Below are positions 1-8,463 of a stretch of 64,000 nt of DNA, in pieces. Under the pieces are notes generated by a model that saw only the letters and a program-made list of their open reading frames with translations, searched no databases and was not told the origin of the DNA. Each line of letters begins with the position of its first letter. The stretch's first letter is position 1. This DNA comes from CBDUXP01 sp965371225 [NCBI: uncultured bacterium] (GTDB lineage: Bacteria; Abyssobacteria; SURF-5; CBDUXP01), in NCBI GenBank assembly GCA_965371225.1, contig CBDUXP010000018.1, forward strand, positions 7,974 to 71,973, written 5' to 3'. The position numbers and the translations under genes were made by a program.

Positions 1-1
1 C

Positions 2-187
2 CGCCGGGAAACCGACCTGCCGCCCGAAGGCATCGATCTGGAACACAAGGTTGCCCAGTTTGAACGGTCCCTGTTGGCGCAAGCGCTGACGATGGCGAAC
101 CAGTCACAAGTGAATGCGGCGAAACTGTTGGGCCTCAGTCCGCGGTCGCTGCGCTACAAGCTGGAAAAGTACAGCATGAAGCCCTAG
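2..187 (+). CDS. pilR: C-terminal end of an NtrC-family sigma-54 activator, probably PilR (partial)
   Basis: Only the last 61 residues lie in the window; the gene enters from the left edge. They form a Fis-type helix-turn-helix with the typical pattern LLAQALTMANQSQVNAAKLL followed by GLSPRSLRYKLEKY, the DNA-binding end of sigma-54 enhancer-binding proteins. The receiver and AAA+ domains are outside the window, so the class is inferred from this HTH and the position. It ends 25 bases before pilC, the pilR-pilC order seen in other type IVa pilus loci. PilR normally activates pilA through sigma-54, which fits the -24/-12 elements upstream of both pilins here. Other NtrC-like regulators share this HTH. 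Confidence 0.75.
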   Translation, partial: RRETDLPPEGIDLEHKVAQFERSLLAQALTMANQSQVNAAKLLGLSPRSLRYKLEKYSMKP

Positions 188-212
188 CGGCTACGGACCA
201 TCGGAGGAACTT

Positions 213-1436
213 ATGTCGACGTACAAATACACCGCCCGCACCCGGGACGGGAAAAGCCAATCCGGCACCGTCGACGCCGATAGTCGCCAGGCCGTGCTTG
301 CGAAAATCCGCGGCATGGGGCTGGTGCCCGTCTCCATCAATGAGGCCGCCGGAGCGCGCAAGGGCGCCGGACAGACCATCAAGCCGCGCAAGCGCGGCGC
401 CAAGGTGCGGTCGGAAGACATGATCCTGTTCACGCGCTCACTCTCCACCATGGTGAACGCCGGCCTGCCGCTGATTCAGGGGATCGACATCCTGATCGAG
501 CAGACCGACAGCCTGACCTTCAAGGGCACTCTCACCGCCGTGGGCCACGACATCGAGGGCGGCCTCACCTTCTCCGAAGCGCTCGGCAAGCACCCGCGGG
601 CGTTCAACGACCTCTATTGCAGCATGGCGCGCGCCGGGGAAGCGTCGGGGAGCTTGGACATCATCCTCGTCCGGCTCGCGGAGTACCTGGAAGCGACCGA
701 GCAGTTGCGGCGCGAGATCAAGTCCGCCATGACCTATCCGGTCATCGCGATGGTTATCGTGGTCCTCATCGCGACGGGTTTGCTGGTGTTCATCGTGCCG
801 TCCTTCGAAGAGATCTTCACCAGCCTGGGCGGTGAGCTGCCGGGGCCCACGAAGGTACTCATCCGTGCCAGCGAATTGATCCGCGAATATATGGTGCTCT
901 TGGTCATGGGCATGGTGGCTTTTTATTTCGCGATGCGCTGGTACATCAGCCGGCCCTTCGGCCGCTACCAGTGGGACGCCGTGATGCTCCACCTGCCGGT
1001 GTTCGGCGCCCTGTTCCGCAAGGTGGCGGTGAGCCGGTTCGCGCGCACCCTGGCCACGCTCACGCAGTCCGGCGTGCCGGTGTTGGCGGCGTTGGAAATC
1101 TGCGAACGCACCACAGGGAATGAAGTGGTGAGTAAGGTCGTCCACGCCAGTCAAGAAAGCATCAAAGCCGGCGCCACCATCGCCGAACCCCTGTCGCACG
1201 GCGGCATCTTCCCGCCCATGGTTATTCGGATGATCGAGGTGGGCGAGCGGACCGGCGCGCTCGATACGATGCTCACGAAGGTGGCGGACTTCTACGATCA
1301 GCAGGTGGAGGCGACGGTCCGGCAACTCACGTCCCTCATCGAGCCTATGCTGATCGTTTTCCTCGGTGTCATCGTGGGTGGCATGGTTATTGCCCTCTTC
1401 CTTCCCATCTTCAAGATGTCGAGCCTCATGTCATAG
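213..1436 (+). CDS. pilC: Type IV pilus inner-membrane platform protein PilC
   Basis: Polytopic platform protein that couples the PilB/PilT motors to pilin assembly and disassembly. The 407 residues match the usual PilC length. Two T2SSF domains lie at about residues 70-193 and 275-398, each ending in a hydrophobic segment (YPVIAMVIVVLIATGLLVF near residue 175 and the C-terminal LIVFLGVIVGGMVIALFLPI). The N-terminus YKYTARTRDGKSQSGTVDA is typical of the family. The ATG follows a GGAGG-type site (tcggaggaactt). The gene sits between pilR and the glycosylation block. No pilB or pilT is in the window, so these are probably upstream. Confidence 0.95.
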   Translation: MSTYKYTARTRDGKSQSGTVDADSRQAVLAKIRGMGLVPVSINEAAGARKGAGQTIKPRKRGAKVRSEDMILFTRSLSTMVNAGLPLIQGIDILIEQTDSLTFKGTLTAVGHDIEGGLTFSEALGKHPRAFNDLYCSMARAGEASGSLDIILVRLAEYLEATEQLRREIKSAMTYPVIAMVIVVLIATGLLVFIVPSFEEIFTSLGGELPGPTKVLIRASELIREYMVLLVMGMVAFYFAMRWYISRPFGRYQWDAVMLHLPVFGALFRKVAVSRFARTLATLTQSGVPVLAALEICERTTGNEVVSKVVHASQESIKAGATIAEPLSHGGIFPPMVIRMIEVGERTGALDTMLTKVADFYDQQVEATVRQLTSLIEPMLIVFLGVIVGGMVIALFLPIFKMSSLMS

Positions 1437-1446
1437 GAGCCCACCC

Positions 1447-2448
1447 ATGGCCTTGACTGGACAGACCATCTTTCTCACCGGCGGCGCCGGCTTCATCGGC
1501 ACCGGCCTCATCCGGCGGTTGATCGATCACAATCGCATCGTGGTGTACGACAACGGGCACCGCGACGCCTTGCAATCGTCCGGGCTCCGGGACCATGAGC
1601 ACCTGCGGTTCGTCCGCGGCGACGTGCTGAATTACGGGCACCTCCGGGAGGCGATTCTTGCCGAACCGCCGGACTACGTGGTGCACTTGGCGGCGATTGC
1701 GGGGGTCGATACGGTGCTGCGCGTGCCGGTCCGGACCATGAAGATCAACATCCTCGGCACGTTCCACGTGCTCGAGGCGATCCTCGGCCTCGGCCAGCCG
1801 CTGAAGCGCTTCGTGGACTTCTCCACGTCCGAGGTCTTCGGCACGCACGTGTACCACGCCGAAGAGGTCTCCGCCACCACGGTGGGGCGCGTCGGCGAGG
1901 CGCGGTGGACCTATGCCGTGAGCAAGCTGGCCGCCGAACACTTGACGCACAACTACGGCAAGGAATTCGGCCTGCCCGCCGTCTCCGTGCGTCCGTTCAA
2001 CGTGTTCGGCCCCGGCCAAGTCGGCGTCGGGGCCATTCATACCTTCATCGTGCGCGCCTTGCAGGGGCAGCCGCTCCAGATTCATGGCGACGGCAACCAG
2101 ATTCGTGCCTGGTGCTACATCGATGACATGGTCGACGGGGTGCTGCGCACGATGGAGACGGAAGCCGCCTCCGGGCAGGTGTTCAACATCGGCAATCCGC
2201 GGAACACCGTCACCATCGCCACGCTGGCGGAGAAGGTGAAGGCGATCACCCAGTCCCAGTCGGAGATCGTGTACGTGGAGAAGGATTACGTGGACGTGGA
2301 GCTGCGCATCCCGAGCATCGACAAGGCGCAGACCATTCTGGACTTCCGGCCGCAGGTGGACCTGACCGAGGGGCTGCGGCGCACCGCCGCCTGGTACCGC
2401 GACCAACTGGCCCAGTCCGGGGCCGCCGCCGCCGCCGTCAGCATATGA
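1447..2448 (+). CDS. NAD-dependent sugar epimerase/dehydratase (extended SDR)
   Basis: Nucleotide-sugar epimerase or dehydratase of 333 residues. The Rossmann glycine motif GGAGFIG is at residues 12-18, and the catalytic Tyr-x3-Lys pair is Y156/K160 in WTYAVSK, preceded by a FSTSEVFG segment. The C-terminal half has the substrate-domain signatures RPFNVFGPGQ and RAWCYIDDMVDG. The reading frame is open further upstream, but that part overlaps pilC; the ATG at 1447 follows AGGAG (tcataggagccc) and starts MALTGQTIFLTGG. It opens the six-gene block that leads to the DUF2723 proteins and overlaps the next gene by ATGA. I infer that it supplies an activated sugar; substrate and product cannot be read from sequence. 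Confidence 0.9.
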   Translation: MALTGQTIFLTGGAGFIGTGLIRRLIDHNRIVVYDNGHRDALQSSGLRDHEHLRFVRGDVLNYGHLREAILAEPPDYVVHLAAIAGVDTVLRVPVRTMKINILGTFHVLEAILGLGQPLKRFVDFSTSEVFGTHVYHAEEVSATTVGRVGEARWTYAVSKLAAEHLTHNYGKEFGLPAVSVRPFNVFGPGQVGVGAIHTFIVRALQGQPLQIHGDGNQIRAWCYIDDMVDGVLRTMETEAASGQVFNIGNPRNTVTIATLAEKVKAITQSQSEIVYVEKDYVDVELRIPSIDKAQTILDFRPQVDLTEGLRRTAAWYRDQLAQSGAAAAAVSI

Positions 2449-2978
2449 CCCTGGCGGCGCACTCCCACGGCACAGGGCAGTGGGCGCCGCAGGAGCTGGC
2501 TCTGCTGGGCGATGACGTCACCATCGAGCCCGGCGTCCTCATCTTCCATCCCGAGCACGTGGAGATCGGCCGGCAGGTGTACATCGGGCACCAGACGATC
2601 CTCAAGGCGTATCACGTGAAGCGCATGGTGATCGGTGCGCGGTCCTGGATCGGCCAGCAGTGTTTCTTTCACAGCGCCGGCGGCCTCACCATCGAGGAGT
2701 GCGTCGGCATCGGTCCCGGCGTCAAGATTCTGACCAGCACCCATGCGGGCCAGCCGGTCGAGGCCGACATCATGGATACGGAATTAGAGTTCGCGCCCGT
2801 CCACATCGGCGCGGGGACGGACATCGGAGTGAGCGCCGTCATTTTGCCCGGAGTCACGATCGGCCGCCGCGTCCAGGTGGGCGCCGGCGCCGTCGTGGCC
2901 ACCTCCCTCCCCGACTACGCGGTCGCCGCAGGCGTGCCCGCGCGCGTCCTGCGCGACCGCCGGGGGACCGCCCCGTGA
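2445..2978 (+). CDS. Left-handed beta-helix (hexapeptide) acyltransferase
   Basis: A 177-residue member of the WbbJ/LacA-like acetyltransferase group. Imperfect hexapeptide repeats run through most of the chain (ITIEPGVLIFHPEHVEIG, HIGAGTDIGVSAVILPG, TIGRRVQVGAGAVV) and it ends with the usual AGVPARVLRDR tail. A STHAG segment marks the region where these enzymes place a catalytic histidine. It overlaps the epimerase stop by 4 bases and the next glycosyltransferase start by 4 bases (GTGA), so it is co-translated with both. The likely role is O- or N-acetylation of the sugar made or transferred by this operon; the acceptor is unknown. Confidence 0.88.
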   Translation: MTLAAHSHGTGQWAPQELALLGDDVTIEPGVLIFHPEHVEIGRQVYIGHQTILKAYHVKRMVIGARSWIGQQCFFHSAGGLTIEECVGIGPGVKILTSTHAGQPVEADIMDTELEFAPVHIGAGTDIGVSAVILPGVTIGRRVQVGAGAVVATSLPDYAVAAGVPARVLRDRRGTAP

Positions 2979-3712
2979 GCGCGCCGTATCTCAGCGTGGT
3001 CGTGCCCGCGTACAACGAAGAGGTGAACCTGCCGAACACGGTGCACGCGGTCGCCGCCAAGCTCGAGGAGTTGGACGTCACGTACGAGATCATCATTGTC
3101 GATGACGGCAGCACCGACGCCACCCCGGAGCGCGCGCGGGATCTCGCCGCCGCGAATCCCCGGATCCGCCTCGAACGCCACCCGGAGAATCGCGGGCCGG
3201 GCAGCGGGGTGTTCACCGGGATCGAGTTGGCCGAGGGCGACTTCGTGATGTTCATCCCGGCGGACCTCGCGCTCGACCTGGACCACCTGTACAAGTACCT
3301 CGACGCAGCCCGCACGGCGGATCTCGTCGTCGGCTTGCGCAGCGATCGCCGCGACTACTCGTTCCCGCGCAAGATCGTCAGCTACACGAACATATTCTTG
3401 ATCCGCACGCTGTTCGGCATGAAACAACGGCAGTTCAACTACATTCACTGCTACCGGCGGACGCTGCTGCAACAGCTGAACATCGAGTCGCGCGGCGTGT
3501 TCATCACGGCGGAGATCATGATCAAGGCGAACGATCTCGGCTACCGCCTCGTGGAAGTGGAAATCCCGTATGTGCCCCGCGTGGCCGGCGTCGCCACCTG
3601 TGGCAGGGCCGCCGTGATCCTCCAGACCGTGCGCGACCTGCTGCGCTTGTGGCTCCGCCGCACCCTCCTCCGCCGCCGCTACCGGCACGGCCTCGCCCGA
3701 GCAGCCACATGA
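2975..3712 (+). CDS. Family 2 glycosyltransferase, dolichyl-phosphate-mannose-synthase-like
   Basis: A 245-residue GT-A enzyme that starts with SVVVPAYNEEVNLPNTV and carries IIIVDDGSTD, the pattern of DPM1-like polyprenyl-phosphate glycosyltransferases. A membrane-proximal basic tail (LLRLWLRRTLLRRRYR) ends the protein and there is no transmembrane helix. I chose GTG 2975 because it overlaps the acyltransferase stop (GTGA) and starts exactly at the family N-terminus; the upstream open frame is shadow. The usual DxD is replaced by PADLALD. In known systems such enzymes load undecaprenyl- or dolichyl-phosphate with one sugar for GT-C transferases, which is what the next three genes resemble. 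That functional link is inference. Confidence 0.88.
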   Translation: MSAPYLSVVVPAYNEEVNLPNTVHAVAAKLEELDVTYEIIIVDDGSTDATPERARDLAAANPRIRLERHPENRGPGSGVFTGIELAEGDFVMFIPADLALDLDHLYKYLDAARTADLVVGLRSDRRDYSFPRKIVSYTNIFLIRTLFGMKQRQFNYIHCYRRTLLQQLNIESRGVFITAEIMIKANDLGYRLVEVEIPYVPRVAGVATCGRAAVILQTVRDLLRLWLRRTLLRRRYRHGLARAAT

Positions 3713-6090
3713 CGGCCGCCGCGGTGCAGGCGCGCCCGCCCGCCGCGGACCTCACTTTTCATCGCTGGATGGGCTGGGCCGTCGGGCTCGGTGCGTTCGC
3801 CCTGTACACGGCCACGTGCTGCCCCACCGTGCATTGGGGGGATAGCGGCGAGCTGATTGTGGCCGGCGTCGTGCTGGGCATCGCCCACCCACCCGGCCAT
3901 CCCCTGTTTTCGATGCTCGGGCACCTGTTCAGTTGGCTGCCCCTCGCCACGCCCGCGTGGCGCGTGAACTGGATGTCCGCCGTGTTCGGCGCCGTCGCCG
4001 TCGGCCTCACGTACGAACTCGCGGCGGAGACCCTGCGCCGGTTGGGGGCGCCGCCCCGCCGGGCCGCCGGGTGCGCCGCCGCGGCCGCCGCCCTGTTCGC
4101 CGTCACCTCCGGCCTCTGGGGGGGGAGCACGGTCGCGGAGACCACCGCGCTCCACGCCGCGTTCACGGCGGGCGTGGTCTGGCTCGTCTGGCGCATTGCG
4201 TGGACGCGACCGACGGGCGCCACGCTGACGCAAGCATTGGGGGCCGCCGCCGTGCTGTACGGTTTCAGCGCCACCAACCACGTGGCGGGCATCTTCTTTC
4301 TACCGGCCTTCGCCGTCCTGCTGGTCGCCCGGTGCGGCCGCGAAGTCCTCCATCCCCGCAACGTGTGCGTCATGGTCGCGTGCGTGCTGGCCGGGCTGTC
4401 CCTGTACGGGTTCCTGCCGCTGCGGTCGCTGCAGAACCCTCCGCTGGATTGGGCGAATCCCGAGACGGCCAAAAATTTCTGGTGGGTCATCACCGCGCGC
4501 CAGTACCAGGCCTACATGACCCAATCGCCCGCCGGCTTCGTCGCCGCGTCCCAGGCACTCGGGCAGCGCGGCGTCCTCATCGCCCAGGAGTGGACCGGGG
4601 TGGGCGCGGTGCTGGTCATTGCGGGCGTGCTGAGCCTCGGGCGCCGTGTCCCGGCGTTCGCCGCGTTCGTGCTGCTGGCCGTGGCCCCCCTCATCGTCCT
4701 GGGGCTCAGCTCCGCGTTCATCCTCGCGTACGTCGTCCCCGGCATGGTGCTGCTCGCGGTCGCGCTCGCGGTCGGCTTCGAGCGCGTGGTCGGTGCGACG
4801 CCCGTGCTGCCGGCCCCGGTGGCCGCGGCGCTGGCGGCGGCGCTCGTGGCCTGGAGTGGCGTCCAGCACGCCGGGGCCAGCGCGCGCCAGACCGACCGGA
4901 CGGCGGACGCCTACGGCCGGACGCTGCTCGCGGAATTGCCCGCGAACGCGGTGCTGTTCTCGACGAACCAGCCTATGCTCTTCGTGTCCTGGTTCCTGCA
5001 GCTGACCGAGGGCTACCGCACCGATGTGAGCGTGGTGGACCCGCGGTGGTTGGTGGATGCCACGCCGCTCACCGAACAGGTGCGGCAGGCCCATCCGGAC
5101 CTCCGGGCGCTGACGCGGGACGAGCTGGAGGGCTACCGGCAGGCGTGGGGGGCGGAGACGCTCTCCCACGACGTGGTCATCGCGGCGGTCATGGCGGCGA
5201 ACCGTGGCCCGCGCCCCATTTACACCGGCGTCTTCGACCATGCGACGGAGATGCGGCGGCACTTGGCGCCCCGCGGCGGGCTGCTGGAGTTGCGGGACGC
5301 GCCCGGACCGTACTTGGACGCGGCGACGGTGGGCCGCTCCCAGGCCTACTGGCTGGATTGGGAGGCGCGCCTGGCGGCGGATGCGGACCTGCGCCGCCCC
5401 GAACTGCAGGAAATGATCGCCCACGAAGTGAACAACCAGGGGCTCTTCTTCGAAAGCCTGGACCGCGACGATCTCGCACGGTGGAACTACCGGACGGCGG
5501 CGCGGCTGGCGCCCCACGTGGCGGAGCCGCACCTCAATCGCGGTCGCCTCGCTGCCGATACGGAAGACTGGGCCGGCGCCGAAGTGGCGTATCGCACCGC
5601 GACGACCCTGCAGCCGGAGAATTCCCGCGCGCACTACTACCTGGGCACCGCCCTGGAAGGGCTGGACCGGTTCGCGGACGCCTACCGTGCCTACCTGCTG
5701 GCCATGACCTGGGATCCCAACGACGGCGATGCCCTCCGCCGCGCCGGCCTGCTGCTGTTGCGCGCTGGGGATGTGGCGCAAGCGGAATCCCTGCTGGCGT
5801 GGGCGCTCAACGCAAATCCGGATGACGCCGCCTCGGCCCAGGGGCTGGTGCGCGTGGCGTTCGCGCGGAACGAACTCCCGGCCGCCGGTGAGGCGTTGCA
5901 GCGCGCGCAAGCGTTGGATCCGGACAGCGTGCACGCACTCCTGCTGACGGCGGAGTATGGCGCCCGGACCGGTCAGACCACTGCGCGCCAGGCCCTGGAC
6001 GAGGCGTTCCGGATCGATCCGGCATACGCGGCAGAGGCGACGGTCGACGCTCCCTGGGCGCAACCGCTGCTGGAGCCGGTGGGGCCGTAA
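3709..6090 (+). CDS. DUF2723 (GT-C, TMEM260-like) membrane protein with C-terminal TPR repeats, copy 1
   Basis: A 793-residue protein. Residues 1-410 form a polytopic membrane domain with the DUF2723 signature VHWGDSGELI (D45, E48) and AHPPGHPL (60-66), which places an acidic pair on the first external loop as in GT-C glycosyltransferases. Other shared blocks are YGFSATNHVAG, LPLRSLQNP and FWWVITARQYQ. Residues about 410-600 are a soluble region and 600-790 contain TPR repeats (AEPHLNRGRLAADTEDWAGA). The ATG at 3709 overlaps the preceding stop (ATGA). The eukaryotic family member TMEM260 has been reported to be a protein O-mannosyltransferase; bacterial members are uncharacterised as far as I know. 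A role in glycosylating pilin or another exported protein is inferred from the operon. Confidence 0.88.
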   Translation: MTAAAVQARPPAADLTFHRWMGWAVGLGAFALYTATCCPTVHWGDSGELIVAGVVLGIAHPPGHPLFSMLGHLFSWLPLATPAWRVNWMSAVFGAVAVGLTYELAAETLRRLGAPPRRAAGCAAAAAALFAVTSGLWGGSTVAETTALHAAFTAGVVWLVWRIAWTRPTGATLTQALGAAAVLYGFSATNHVAGIFFLPAFAVLLVARCGREVLHPRNVCVMVACVLAGLSLYGFLPLRSLQNPPLDWANPETAKNFWWVITARQYQAYMTQSPAGFVAASQALGQRGVLIAQEWTGVGAVLVIAGVLSLGRRVPAFAAFVLLAVAPLIVLGLSSAFILAYVVPGMVLLAVALAVGFERVVGATPVLPAPVAAALAAALVAWSGVQHAGASARQTDRTADAYGRTLLAELPANAVLFSTNQPMLFVSWFLQLTEGYRTDVSVVDPRWLVDATPLTEQVRQAHPDLRALTRDELEGYRQAWGAETLSHDVVIAAVMAANRGPRPIYTGVFDHATEMRRHLAPRGGLLELRDAPGPYLDAATVGRSQAYWLDWEARLAADADLRRPELQEMIAHEVNNQGLFFESLDRDDLARWNYRTAARLAPHVAEPHLNRGRLAADTEDWAGAEVAYRTATTLQPENSRAHYYLGTALEGLDRFADAYRAYLLAMTWDPNDGDALRRAGLLLLRAGDVAQAESLLAWALNANPDDAASAQGLVRVAFARNELPAAGEALQRAQALDPDSVHALLLTAEYGARTGQTTARQALDEAFRIDPAYAAEATVDAPWAQPLLEPVGP

Positions 6091-6091
6091 C

Positions 6092-8458
6092 GTGTCGCGC
6101 GCGTTCCCGACTTCCCCGACCACGCGGGCGGCCTGCGGGCTCGGCTTCGCGGCGCTCGTGCTCTACACGATCACCTGCTGCCGCACGGTGCATTGGGGCG
6201 ACAGCGGCGAGCTGATCGCCGCCGGGGTCGGCCTCGGCATCGCGCACCCGCCCGGCCATCCGCTGTACTCCATGATCGCGCACCTGTTCACGTGGCTGCC
6301 CGTCGGCGGCCTCGCGTGGCGGGTCAACTGGATGTCGGCGGTCTTCGGCGCCGCCGCGGTGGGCCTGACCGTCCCTTTCGCGACCGAGACGGTGCGGCGC
6401 CTGGGCGCTTCGCCGGCGCAGGCGCTGGGCTGTGGTATCGCGAGCGCCGCCGCGTTCGCCGTGACGGCTGGGTTGTGGAGTGGCAGCACCGTCGCGGAGA
6501 CCACCACGTTGCACGCGGCGTTCATGGTCGCCATGTTCGCCCTCGTCTGGCGCATCGCGTGGACCCAGCCGGCGGGCCGCACGCTCACGCAGGCCCTGGG
6601 TGCCGCGGCGGCGCTCTACGGGTTCAGTGCCACCAATCACGTGGCGGGCGTGTTCTTCCTCCCGGCGTTCGCGTCCCTGCTCATCGGCCGGTGCGGGCGG
6701 GAGGTTCTGCGGCCCAAGAACGTGGCGGTCATGGTCGCGTGCGTGCTGGCGGGCGCCATGCTGTACGGCTATCTTCCCCTGCGCTCGCTGCAGGAGCCCC
6801 TGCTGGATTGGGGCAATCCGGAAACGCCGGCCAACTTCTGGTGGGTCGTCAGCGTGAAAGAGTTTCAGAGCACCATCGTGGAGCCGGTCAGTGCCGCGGG
6901 GGCGTGGGCGGCCCTCGCCGACCGTGGGCGGTACATCGTGGGCGAATTCACCCCCCCGGGGAGTCTCCTGGTGGTCGTGGGCCTCTTCGTGCTGGCACGG
7001 CGCGCCCCGTGGTTCGCTGCGAGTTTGCTGCTGGCCGCGGCCCCGCTGATCCTGTTGGGCTTGAGTGCCGCGTTCATCTTGGCGTACTTCGTGCCCGGCG
7101 CGTTGCTGCTCTGCATCGCCCTTGGGGTGGGGTGCCATGCGGTGCTCGAGATGGCGCCGCGCCTGCCCCGGATGGTGGCCGCCGCCGCCGCCCTCGGGAT
7201 GGTGACCTGGAGCGGCACCGGGCACTACGCCGAGGCCGCGACGCAAAACGACCGGGGCGCCGAACTCTACGCGCGCATGCTGCTGGACCCGCTGCCCGAG
7301 GACGCCGTGCTGTTCGCGACGAACATGAACATGGTGTTCACCACCTGGGCGCTGCAAGCGACGCAGGACTACCGCCGCGACGTGGCGGTCATCCCGTGGT
7401 ATTGGACGGCGGGCGACTCGCCCCTCACCGCGGAACTGACGCGGGACTACCCGGATCTGACGTTCCTGTCCATGGCGGAGCTGGAGCCGTTCCGCACGCG
7501 GTTCGGCGTGCGCGAGCTGACGCCGGACGTGGGGTTTGCGGCGGTGGTGGAATCCAATCTGGACCGGCGGCCGCTCTTCGTCGGACCGCCGGCGAATCCC
7601 ACGCGCGTGGGGGAACACCTCGTGCCCCGTGGCGGAGTGTTCGAAATTCAGCGCACCGCCGGTGCCCCGGTCAGTGAGGCGAGCATCGCGAGCGTCCGCG
7701 CCTACTGGGGACGGTGGATGGCGTACGTGGACGACGACCCGCACTTGAGCGAACGGCCGCTGCAACTGGCGCTGGCCAACGATTTGAACAACCAGGCCCT
7801 GTGGTTCGAGCGGCGCGGACACCCGCAGGTGGCGCGGTGGGAGTACTCCGCGGCGGTCCGGCTCGCGCCCCGGCAGGTGGCCCCCTACTTGAACCGCGGT
7901 CGCCTGGCCAGTGAGGCGGACAACTGGCCGGCCGCCCTGGCCGAGTACCGCATGGCCGTCAACCTGGAGCCGCGAAACGCGGCCGCGCTCGTGCACCTGG
8001 GCATGGCGGAAGATGCGCTCGGCCGGCCGGAGCGCGCCTACGAGGCGTACATGGAAGCCCTGCTGTGGGCGCCGCGCCACGCGCGCGCCCTCCGCCGCGC
8101 CGGAATGCTCATGCTGCGAGCGGGGGAGCTGGAGCGCGCAGAATCCCTGCTCACCCGCGCACTCGCCGCTGCACCCGAGGATGGCGTTGCCGCGCGCGGA
8201 TTGGTGCGGGTCGCCCTGGCCGCCGGCGATAACCGGGGCGCCATCCCGGCGCTGCGCCGGGCGCGGCAGGTGGATCCGGACAGCATTCATCTCCTGTTGC
8301 TCACGGCGGAGTACGCGGCGCGGACGGGGCAGCGGAACGTCGCGGCCGACTCGCTGGCCGCCGCGTACCAGCGCGACCCCCAGACCACCGCCGGGGTGAC
8401 CGCGGCTGCGGATTGGGCGCACGACCTGCTGCCGGCTGCGGCCGCGGGGGAGGGCTGA
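6092..8458 (+). CDS. DUF2723 (GT-C, TMEM260-like) membrane protein with C-terminal TPR repeats, copy 2
   Basis: A 788-residue paralogue of the gene before it, with the same layout: polytopic domain with VHWGDSGELIAAGV and AHPPGHPLYS, conserved YGFSATNHVAGVFFLPAF and LLDWGNPETPANFWWV, a soluble middle, then TPR repeats (APYLNRGRLASEADNWPAA). I chose GTG 6092, one base after the preceding stop, because it starts directly before the first transmembrane helix; the open frame upstream lies inside copy 1. Membrane-domain blocks are almost identical in all three copies, while the middle region (about residues 400-590) varies most. That is what different acceptor or donor specificity would look like. 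Confidence 0.87.
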   Translation: MSRAFPTSPTTRAACGLGFAALVLYTITCCRTVHWGDSGELIAAGVGLGIAHPPGHPLYSMIAHLFTWLPVGGLAWRVNWMSAVFGAAAVGLTVPFATETVRRLGASPAQALGCGIASAAAFAVTAGLWSGSTVAETTTLHAAFMVAMFALVWRIAWTQPAGRTLTQALGAAAALYGFSATNHVAGVFFLPAFASLLIGRCGREVLRPKNVAVMVACVLAGAMLYGYLPLRSLQEPLLDWGNPETPANFWWVVSVKEFQSTIVEPVSAAGAWAALADRGRYIVGEFTPPGSLLVVVGLFVLARRAPWFAASLLLAAAPLILLGLSAAFILAYFVPGALLLCIALGVGCHAVLEMAPRLPRMVAAAAALGMVTWSGTGHYAEAATQNDRGAELYARMLLDPLPEDAVLFATNMNMVFTTWALQATQDYRRDVAVIPWYWTAGDSPLTAELTRDYPDLTFLSMAELEPFRTRFGVRELTPDVGFAAVVESNLDRRPLFVGPPANPTRVGEHLVPRGGVFEIQRTAGAPVSEASIASVRAYWGRWMAYVDDDPHLSERPLQLALANDLNNQALWFERRGHPQVARWEYSAAVRLAPRQVAPYLNRGRLASEADNWPAALAEYRMAVNLEPRNAAALVHLGMAEDALGRPERAYEAYMEALLWAPRHARALRRAGMLMLRAGELERAESLLTRALAAAPEDGVAARGLVRVALAAGDNRGAIPALRRARQVDPDSIHLLLLTAEYAARTGQRNVAADSLAAAYQRDPQTTAGVTAAADWAHDLLPAAAAGEG

Positions 8459-8463
8459 GCCGC

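Noticed and set aside
5807-8422. An 871-codon open frame on the - strand across the DUF2723 genes
   Set aside because: Shadow of codon bias in two well-supported paralogues; the product is Arg/Gly/Pro/His-rich.
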